A stretch of DNA of 40,152 nt, taken from positions 1 to 40,152 of the forward strand of contig CAYUBI010000005.1 in NCBI GenBank assembly GCA_964443005.1, in the 5' to 3' direction. A model generated the notes under the pieces. It made no database searches. It was not told the origin of the DNA and saw only the letters and a list, made by a program, of their open reading frames with translations. Below are positions 34,377-40,152 of this stretch, in pieces (the stretch's first letter is position 1; each line of letters starts with the position of its first letter). The DNA is from CAYUBI01 sp964443005 (GTDB lineage: Bacteria; Margulisbacteria; Riflemargulisbacteria; GWF2-35-9; CAYUBI01). Position numbers and translations under genes: made by a program.

Positions 34377-34415
34377 CTCTGTCTAACTAATCGTGATGAA
34401 TTATATAAATTATGT

Positions 34416-34421
34416 TATACT
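34416..34421 (+). promoter_or_regulatory. -10 box of tRNA-Leu
   Basis: TATACT lies 15 bases before the tRNA 5' end, at the same distance as the box of tRNA-Thr. No clear -35 is seen. Confidence 0.4.
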
Positions 34422-34436
34422 ATGTTCTATTCTTGT

Positions 34437-34519
34437 GCGAGTGTGGTGGAATTGGCAGACACGCTAGACTTAGGATCTAGTGCTTCGGCGTGGGGGTTCA
34501 AGTCCCTCCACTCGCACCA
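34437..34519 (+). tRNA. tRNA-Leu (anticodon TAG)
   Basis: The acceptor stem GCGAGTG (34437-34443) pairs with CACTCGC (34509-34515), followed by A and an encoded CCA. The loop CTTAGGA gives anticodon TAG. The long variable arm and total length of 83 bases fit leucine tRNA. Confidence 0.95.
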
Positions 34520-34536
34520 AAATAAATCTTAAAGGC

Positions 34537-35826
34537 TTATTGGTCAAGAGCAATATTGATTCGTTTTAATGTTTCTAGTTTTCCAATTAATTCTATAACT
34601 TCAAATATTCCTGGCGTAACTTTTTTTCCGGTTGCAGCAAAACGTAAGGGGTGAATATAATCAGCAGCGTTTAGTTTGTTCGTGAGCGCTAATTCACGAA
34701 TAGCCAGCTCTATGGCGTTGGCTGTAAATGTTGGCAAATTAGTTAGCATAGCCATTAATTCATTGAGCCGAATTTGAATGTTAGGTTGCTTTATAATTTC
34801 ACGAAGTTCTGTATCAATTGGCAATGATGTTGTCCCTAATAAATACAGCAATCCGGCTTCTATAGAGGGAATATCCGTTGATTTTGGCCGTAACAAATGA
34901 AGTGCTTTAGTGAATGCTGGATGATTGCAAAATTGAGGGTTTCGATTATCAATAACTTCAACTATTTTCTCGTCTGATAACATTTTAATATGTTCTCTAT
35001 TGACCCATGCCAGCTTGACTTCATCAAATATTGCAGCTTTTTTGCTGAGTTGATCTAGTGAAAAAAGGTCAATTAATGTATTCAATGAGAAAATTTCCTG
35101 ATTCCCATGTGCCCATCCTAAACGAACTAAGTAGTTAATCATTGCTGAGGCTAAAATGCCTTGATGTTGATATTCATCAATTGATGTGGCTCCATGTCGC
35201 TTGCTTAGTCGTTGTCCATCTGGGCCAAGGATCATCGGTACATGCACAAATAATGGAATAGTCAAATTCAGAGTTTCATATAAGGCTTGATATATTAGTA
35301 ATTGGCGTGGTGTATTGCTCAGATGATCATCGCCCCTAATAACATGGGTGATTCCCATTTCTGTGTCATCTATTACGCAAGAAAAATTATAAACAGGTGT
35401 TTTGTTTTGTCGTAGAATTACAAAATCATCAATTAATGCTGGATCAAATTCAATATCTCCATGCAGTGCGTCCCTAACAATTAAGGGCGTTTGAATTTTA
35501 GGTACTTTAAAGAAAACTGCATCTTCAGACGTGTATGCATGTCCGGATTGAATCATTGCCTGTGCTCGATTTTGATAGATTTCTAAGCGTTGCGATTGAC
35601 ATACAATGGGTTCGTCACTAACTAGGCCAAGCCAGGCTAATTGGCAAATTAATTGTTCTGTAAATTCTGGTGTAGAACGTGCAACATCTGTATCTTCAAT
35701 GCGAACTAGAAATTGTCCACCCATATGTTTTGCGAAAAGATAATTGAAAATGGCGGTTCGGCCACCGCCCACATGCAAATAGCCTGTGGGCGAGGGCGCA
35801 AATCGAGTTCGAACAAGGCTGTTCAC
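34537..35826 (-). CDS. gltX: Glutamyl-tRNA synthetase
   Basis: This 429-residue class I aminoacyl-tRNA synthetase charges tRNA with glutamate. The HIGH-type motif is in PSPTGYLHVGG (about 11-21), RIEDTD follows, and the KMSKS-type motif is RLSKRHG (about 224-230). It is somewhat shorter than most bacterial enzymes (about 470), chiefly in the region between the active site and the anticodon-binding part. The start is GTG, one base after the nifJ stop, so the two genes are probably translated together. The pairing with nifJ is not an expected functional link. It converges on tRNA-Leu. Confidence 0.93.
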   Translation of the reverse strand: MNSLVRTRFAPSPTGYLHVGGGRTAIFNYLFAKHMGGQFLVRIEDTDVARSTPEFTEQLICQLAWLGLVSDEPIVCQSQRLEIYQNRAQAMIQSGHAYTSEDAVFFKVPKIQTPLIVRDALHGDIEFDPALIDDFVILRQNKTPVYNFSCVIDDTEMGITHVIRGDDHLSNTPRQLLIYQALYETLNLTIPLFVHVPMILGPDGQRLSKRHGATSIDEYQHQGILASAMINYLVRLGWAHGNQEIFSLNTLIDLFSLDQLSKKAAIFDEVKLAWVNREHIKMLSDEKIVEVIDNRNPQFCNHPAFTKALHLLRPKSTDIPSIEAGLLYLLGTTSLPIDTELREIIKQPNIQIRLNELMAMLTNLPTFTANAIELAIRELALTNKLNAADYIHPLRFAATGKKVTPGIFEVIELIGKLETLKRINIALDQ

Positions 35827-35827
35827 T

Positions 35828-38800
35828 CTAGATATCAGCTAGTTTTTTCAAATACTCAAAATGTTTACGACGATCTGCTTCAGCTTCTGCATATAAGGCT
35901 TCCGCTTGGTTAGGATTTGAAAATTTTAGTGACGAATACCTGGTTTCGGACAATAAAAAGTCTTTGAACGGCACTGTTGGCTCTTTGGATTCCCATTTAA
36001 GTTTCTTTTCCGTAGATTGTGGATTATATCGGTAAATTGGCCAATATCCAGAATCAGCTGCTTTTTTAGCTTGATCCATTGAATATTGCATATTGATTCC
36101 ATGATTGATACATGGTGCGTATGCAACAATAATTGAAGGACCATTATATGCTTCTGCTTCCATAATTGCATTTAACGCTTGTTGTTTGTTGGCTCCCATA
36201 TCAATAGATGCCACATAGACATATCCGTATGCCATAGCCATTAGTCCAAGATCTTTTTTCGCAGTACGTTTACCACTAGCAGCAAATTTTGCTACTGCAC
36301 CTATAGGCGTAGATTTAGATGCTTGTCCGCCAGTGTTGGAATATACTTCTGTATCTACTACCAGAATATTAACATTTTCACCTGAAGCTATTACGTGATC
36401 CAGGCCACCATAACCAATGTCATAAGCCCATCCATCGCCCCCAATAATCCAAACAGATTTATCTAAAAGATAGTCGCGATTTTCACGAACAACTTCAAGC
36501 AGTTGTAGAAGATTGCCAGTTGCTGTATTCATATCTTTTTCTATGATGGAAATAACTGTGTCAGCAGCTAATACTGCTTCAGCAGTAATTTTCGTTCTGA
36601 TAGCTAGCATAATTTCGATAGCTTGTTTGAGTGGTTGCGAAATTGCTAATGTCAGAAGTTTCTCAAGTGCCTGATAAACTGTATCTCGGGTTTGGTTTAC
36701 AGAAATACGCATGCCTAGTCCAAATTCCGCATTATCTTCGAACAAGGAGTTTGCCCATGCTGGACCTTGACCTGCAGGGTTTTGACAATATGGCGTTGTT
36801 GGAGCTGTTCCGCTATAAATTGAAGTACAACCCGTTGCATTGGCTACCATCATTCGATTTCCAAAAAGTTGAGTTACTAATTTAATATAAGGTGTTTCAC
36901 CACAGCCTGCGCAAGCCCCAGAAAATTCAAATAAAGGCTGTTTAAATTGCGACCATTTTAGCGTTCCTTCTTTAATTCCGTCTGTAATGTCTTCAGGAAG
37001 TTTACTGAAAAAAGCTACATTAGGTAATTGTGTCGCTAATTCATTTTCAATCGGTTTAAATGCTAGTGCTTTTTCTTTAGCTGGACACGTAACAATACAG
37101 CTACCACAACCTGTACAATCTTCCACATAAATTTGTACCCGATATTCTAGGTTTTTATCATTTTTTGTGTTGGATTTGATGGTGATAAATTCAACTGGTT
37201 TGTTGGTTAGCTGGTCAGGTTCAATTTGTTTGGTGCGAACGACTGCATGAGGACAAACAAAGGAACATTGATTACATTGAATGCAGTTTTCTTGGATCCA
37301 ATGGGGAACTTCGGCTGCAATTCTTCGCTTTTCGTATTGCGTTGTTCCTGTTGGAAATACTCCGTTATAGGGGATTTTTGATACAGGAAGGTCATCACCT
37401 TTTAGTAAAGCAATGGGTTTAATAACTTCTTTTACAAAAGCAACGTCTACATTCATATAATTGTCACAGGTTGCACATCCAACTGCTTTAGCTGGAATGT
37501 TTACTTCATATAAATGTGCTAGCGTATGATCAACCGCAGCCCAGTTTTTTTCGACAACTTCTTTTCCTTTTTTCCCATACGTTTTTTCAATATATTTTTT
37601 GATAAGACTAATGGCTTGTTTTTCTTCTAAAACTTTTGAAATTTTAAAGAATGCAGTTTGCATAATTACGTTAATGCGATTGCCCATGCCACTTTCTTTA
37701 GCAATTTTTGAGGCATCAATCGTAAAAAACTTAATTTTTTTCTCAATGATTATCTCTTGCATATCTAGCGGAAGTTTGGCAAACACATTGTCAGAAGTAT
37801 AATTGCAATTTAACAAGAAAATGCCACCAGATTTAAGGCCTTTTAGCATGTCATATTTGCCTAAATAGGATTGATTATGACAAGCTACGAAATCAGGTGA
37901 GGTAATCAGATAAGTTGACTTAATGGGTTTGGGCCCAAAGCGTAAGTGGGAAATGGTAATCCCGCCTGATTTTTTGGAGTCATAAACAAAATGTCCTTGA
38001 GCATAGAGATCTGTTTCATCGCCAATAATTTTAATCGAGTTTTTGTTTGCACCTACAGTTCCATCTGCGCCTAATCCCCAAAACATGCATTTGACTGTTC
38101 CTTCCGGTTCAGTTGAGAGATCCGATTTTAGATCTAGGGACGTATGTGAAACATCATCGATAATGCCTATAGTAAATTGGTTTTTTGATTTTTTTTCATT
38201 AAGATTGGCGTATACTGCTTGAATCATTGACGGATTAAATTCTTTTGAAGATAGCCCGTATCTTCCGCCAACAATCACTGGCTTCTTAGCGAATTTTTCT
38301 GTTGCTTGTTCGCAATCAAGAGCAGTAACTACGTCCATATATAAGGGTTCGCCAATGCTGCCAGGTTCTTTGGTTCGATCCAATACAGAAATTTTCTTCA
38401 CAGTAGCTGGGATAGCTTCTACTAGATGTTCGACTGAAAAAGGACGATATAAATGGACTTTGACAAGTCCAATATTTTCGCCTTTTTTGCTCGCATAATC
38501 AATATATTCTTCAATAGCTTCGCAAGCTGAACCCATGGCTACAATGATGTGCTCTGCTTTGGGGTTCCCAATATAATCAAAAAGATGGTATTGTCGCCCA
38601 ATGACTGTAGCTACACGATTCATTGTTTCTTGGACGATTTCTGGAACTGCTTGATAATAGTTATTAACAGTTTCTCGACCCTGAAAATATATATCTGGAT
38701 TTTGTGCAGTACCTCGAAGCGTTGGCTTGTTTGGATTCATTGCGCGGTCTTTAAAAGATTGAATGGTTTTTTTGTTAACCAGACTTGCAATAGTTTCATA

Positions 38801-39367
38801 GGTTAGTTCATCAATTTTTTGAACTTCGTGAGACGTTCTGAATCCATCAAAAAAGTGAAGAAAGGGAACACTAGATTCTAAAGTTGCTAAATGAGATATA
38901 AGTGCCATATCCATAGCTTCTTGTACTGAGTTTGAGGCAAGTAATGCAAATCCAGTTTGGCGTACTGCCATAACATCTGAGTGATCGCCAAAAATGGAGA
39001 GTGCTTGGCATGCCAAACTGCGAGCAGATACGTGAAATACAGTAGGAATGAGTTCGCCTGCAATTTTATACATGTTAGGGATCATCAATAACAATCCTTG
39101 AGATGCTGTAAACGTTGTTGTTAATGAGCCAGAAACAAGGGCTCCATGAACTGCACCTGCAGCACCACCTTCAGATTGCATCTCAACAACTTTAAGAATT
39201 TGATCGAAAATATTTCGGCGACCTTTAGCTGCCCATTCATCGCAGTTTTCTCCCATATTTGAAGATGGGGTAATTGGATAAATTGCTGCCACCTCGCTTA
39301 GTGCATACGCCACATGAGACGCTGCTTGATTACCGTCAATTGTTACAAAATTCTTTTTCTTAGCCAT
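35828..39367 (-). CDS. nifJ: Pyruvate:ferredoxin (flavodoxin) oxidoreductase
   Basis: This 1179-residue enzyme converts pyruvate and CoA to acetyl-CoA and CO2, reducing ferredoxin. It is the single-chain form with all parts in order: the N-terminal domain with AAIYPITPSSNMGE, the CoA-binding and transketolase-like domains, two [4Fe-4S] motifs (CIQCNQCSFVCP and CTGCGSCIVTCP), and the TPP domain with a third-cluster motif CAGCGETPY, GGDGWAYDIG and VDTEVYSNTGGQ. I chose ATG 39367 because AAGGAAGG precedes it at six bases; an upstream in-frame ATG at 39457 adds 30 residues foreign to the family. It points to anaerobic pyruvate use and supplies reduced ferredoxin for complexes such as the Ehr one. 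Confidence 0.96.
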   Translation of the reverse strand: MAKKKNFVTIDGNQAASHVAYALSEVAAIYPITPSSNMGENCDEWAAKGRRNIFDQILKVVEMQSEGGAAGAVHGALVSGSLTTTFTASQGLLLMIPNMYKIAGELIPTVFHVSARSLACQALSIFGDHSDVMAVRQTGFALLASNSVQEAMDMALISHLATLESSVPFLHFFDGFRTSHEVQKIDELTYETIASLVNKKTIQSFKDRAMNPNKPTLRGTAQNPDIYFQGRETVNNYYQAVPEIVQETMNRVATVIGRQYHLFDYIGNPKAEHIIVAMGSACEAIEEYIDYASKKGENIGLVKVHLYRPFSVEHLVEAIPATVKKISVLDRTKEPGSIGEPLYMDVVTALDCEQATEKFAKKPVIVGGRYGLSSKEFNPSMIQAVYANLNEKKSKNQFTIGIIDDVSHTSLDLKSDLSTEPEGTVKCMFWGLGADGTVGANKNSIKIIGDETDLYAQGHFVYDSKKSGGITISHLRFGPKPIKSTYLITSPDFVACHNQSYLGKYDMLKGLKSGGIFLLNCNYTSDNVFAKLPLDMQEIIIEKKIKFFTIDASKIAKESGMGNRINVIMQTAFFKISKVLEEKQAISLIKKYIEKTYGKKGKEVVEKNWAAVDHTLAHLYEVNIPAKAVGCATCDNYMNVDVAFVKEVIKPIALLKGDDLPVSKIPYNGVFPTGTTQYEKRRIAAEVPHWIQENCIQCNQCSFVCPHAVVRTKQIEPDQLTNKPVEFITIKSNTKNDKNLEYRVQIYVEDCTGCGSCIVTCPAKEKALAFKPIENELATQLPNVAFFSKLPEDITDGIKEGTLKWSQFKQPLFEFSGACAGCGETPYIKLVTQLFGNRMMVANATGCTSIYSGTAPTTPYCQNPAGQGPAWANSLFEDNAEFGLGMRISVNQTRDTVYQALEKLLTLAISQPLKQAIEIMLAIRTKITAEAVLAADTVISIIEKDMNTATGNLLQLLEVVRENRDYLLDKSVWIIGGDGWAYDIGYGGLDHVIASGENVNILVVDTEVYSNTGGQASKSTPIGAVAKFAASGKRTAKKDLGLMAMAYGYVYVASIDMGANKQQALNAIMEAEAYNGPSIIVAYAPCINHGINMQYSMDQAKKAADSGYWPIYRYNPQSTEKKLKWESKEPTVPFKDFLLSETRYSSLKFSNPNQAEALYAEAEADRRKHFEYLKKLADI

Positions 39368-39418
39368 ACTATACCTTCCTTTGACACTAGATTGCTTTAT
39401 CTTGCAACATTGAGACCT

Positions 39419-39436
39419 GATTTTTGATGAAAAATC
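39419..39436. promoter_or_regulatory. Inverted repeat in the nifJ upstream region
   Basis: GATTTTT (39419-39425) and AAAAATC (39430-39436) form a perfect 7-base inverted repeat with a four-base spacer, 52 bases before the nifJ start. It is a candidate operator or leader stem. Confidence 0.4.
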
Positions 39437-39465
39437 GATTAACATATGGCAAGACATAGTTACAT

Positions 39466-39484
39466 AAAAAATAGGGCCTCCCTA
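39466..39484 (-). terminator. Terminator-like hairpin upstream of nifJ (possible attenuator)
   Basis: On the minus strand, TAGGG (39484-39480) and CCCTA (39476-39472) pair around a three-base loop, followed directly by TTTTTT (39471-39466). This is a compact intrinsic-terminator shape about 100 bases before the nifJ start. No minus-strand gene lies between it and tRNA-Pro, so it could be an attenuator in the nifJ leader. Confidence 0.5.
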
Positions 39485-39534
39485 GTTTAGCGCAAATATG
39501 TTATCCTGTCATTTGGAAGTTAGTTGAGTGATTG

Positions 39535-39611
39535 CGGGGTGTAGCGCAGTCCGGTAGCGCACTGCGTTCGGGACGCAGGAGCCGGAGGTTCAAATCCTCT
39601 CACCCCGACCA
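39535..39611 (+). tRNA. tRNA-Pro (anticodon CGG)
   Basis: The acceptor stem CGGGGTG (39535-39541) pairs with CACCCCG (39601-39607), then A and an encoded CCA. Stem CTGCG/CGCAG encloses the loop TTCGGGA, giving CGG. The T-arm GGAGG-TTCAAAT-CCTCT is regular, with one wobble pair. The gene is 77 bases long and borders a truncated gene at its 3' end. Confidence 0.95.
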
Positions 39612-39907
39612 ATTTTTATCTAATTTTTGCATTACTTGGCTTACGTATTCATGCAGAAGTTGTTACGAATCGCGGGCGAATTGACGCAGTTATCGAGCTA
39701 AAAGATACGGTCTATGTATTCGAGTTCAAGCTGAGTGGCACGAAAGAGCAAGCGCTAGAGCAGATTAAGAAAAATGACTATGCTCAAAAATATCATGGTA
39801 CTACCCAAAAGATTGTTTTAGTGGGCGTAGAATTTGATAACGAAACGCGTAATGTTGGGCAGTGGGTAACGGAACCTCACCAAACAGTCAACTATTTCAA
39901 CAAATAA
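39611..39907 (+). pseudogene. C-terminal fragment of a PD-(D/E)XK nuclease-family (DUF1703-type) protein
   Basis: An open frame begins with the last base of tRNA-Pro and runs 98 codons to TAA (39905-39907). It encodes the typical end of the AAA-ATPase-like/PD-(D/E)XK proteins: NFYLIFALLGLRIHAE, then RGRIDAVIEL with the catalytic Asp, VYVFEFKL with the E-x-K pair, ALEQIKKNDYAQKY, KIVLVGVEFD and ending QWVTE plus a short tail. The N-terminal ATPase part (several hundred residues) and a start codon are missing; the fragment is cut exactly at the tRNA 3' end. Its codons are visibly richer in G and C than the genes to the left. It is probably a non-expressed remnant of recombination or integration at the tRNA. 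Confidence 0.82.
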
Positions 39908-39916
39908 TTAGCACGA

Positions 39917-40152
39917 ATGGGACATTTCTGTTTCAAGATGCAATTGAACGTCTTCCAGCGTATGGCGCTGGCTATGCTATTGTCGTTGGCGACGACTGAG
40001 CTTGGAAGTCGGGGCGAATAATTATTCGCCCTTGCTATCGTCGTTCCTAGCGGTAACGTTGGCATTGGAACTACGTCGCCGGAAGTTAAACTTCATAATT
40101 ATGGGCGAAATTAGGATACAGCCATTAAGTGGATCAGGATATGGGAAAAGTC
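39917..40152 (+). pseudogene. Broken gene for a secreted fibre-like protein (GNVGIGTTSP motif)
   Basis: An ATG at 39917 opens a 34-codon frame with a signal-like stretch (VFQRMALAMLLSLATT). It stops at TAA (40019-40021) inside a perfect palindrome. The same frame then resumes with VPSGNVGIGTTSPEVKLH, a motif widespread in tail-fibre and surface proteins, before another stop at about 40096. After a shift of one base the sequence reads MGEIRIQPLSGSGYGKS to the window edge, which would fit the same kind of protein. It therefore looks like one gene broken by a palindromic insertion and a frameshift, unless sequencing errors are involved. It continues beyond the window. Confidence 0.6.
40012..40031. 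repeat. Perfect 20-bp palindrome
   Basis: The two 10-base halves GGGCGAATAA and TTATTCGCCC are exact reverse complements, without a loop. It carries an in-frame stop within the fibre-like gene. From memory, similar GGGCGA...TCGCCC palindromes occur as dispersed elements in various bacteria, so it may be a mobile palindromic repeat. Confidence 0.75.

Noticed and set aside
34437..34519. Integration site at tRNA-Leu near the AbiE pair
   Set aside because: The tRNA is intact and no repeat of its 3' end or integrase is visible around the toxin-antitoxin genes.
1..40152. CRISPR array, insertion sequence or prophage
   Set aside because: No regularly spaced repeats, transposase, integrase or phage structural genes were seen; only the right-end fragments hint at mobile DNA.

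Overview
The window is AT-rich chromosomal DNA, densely packed with operons, from what looks like an anaerobic or fermentative bacterium with an outer membrane. Pyruvate:ferredoxin oxidoreductase, a pyrophosphate-type phosphofructokinase, a membrane-pyrophosphatase-family protein and a hydrogenase-like membrane complex point to anaerobic energy metabolism. A small secreted beta-barrel-like protein ending in Phe suggests an outer membrane. I cannot name the lineage. All three tRNA genes encode their 3' CCA.

Layout. 1-107: tail of an unidentified gene. 183-8073 (minus): a seven-gene operon. It starts with a regulator that joins a DNA-binding domain to a PTS EIIA-like domain, followed by hyfB-, hyfC-, hyfE-, hyfF-, hyfG- and hyfI-like genes. 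The complex resembles the membrane-bound group 4 [NiFe] hydrogenases, but its large subunit lacks the nickel-binding cysteines, so it is better called an energy-converting hydrogenase-related (Ehr) complex. A divergent promoter region (8122-8203) separates it from a plus-strand run: a divergent membrane pyrophosphatase, triosephosphate isomerase, class II aldolase and PPi-type phosphofructokinase, then a methyltransferase, NAD kinase and RecN.

16451-21063: chemotaxis operon cheW-cheA-cheB-cheY-cheX, with no receptor and no cheR in view. Then come tRNA-Thr, a minus-strand phosphate transporter (pit) with its DUF47 partner, a small barrel-like protein and a DEAD-box helicase with a long structured leader. 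25105-31731 (minus) holds two large unrecognised proteins: 858 aa of repeated beta-rich modules and 1309 aa, mostly helical. Thioredoxin, an ECF-type sigma factor, an AbiEi/AbiEii toxin-antitoxin pair, tRNA-Leu and a tightly coupled nifJ-gltX pair follow.

The right end (39535-40152) changes character. It has tRNA-Pro, then the C-terminal third of a PD-(D/E)XK nuclease-family gene that begins right at the tRNA 3' end, then a broken fibre-like gene containing a perfect 20-bp palindrome. Base composition there is visibly richer in G and C, so this looks like the edge of an acquired or rearranged segment.

How the genes fit together: nifJ would produce reduced ferredoxin, the Ehr-like complex could couple an unknown redox reaction to ion movement, and the glycolytic operon appears built around pyrophosphate. 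The strongest unusual points are two membrane energy proteins, transcribed back to back, that have each lost key metal-binding residues: the Ehr large subunit and the pyrophosphatase-like protein. A PTS-domain regulator sits between them. No gene-free stretch exceeds about 300 bases.
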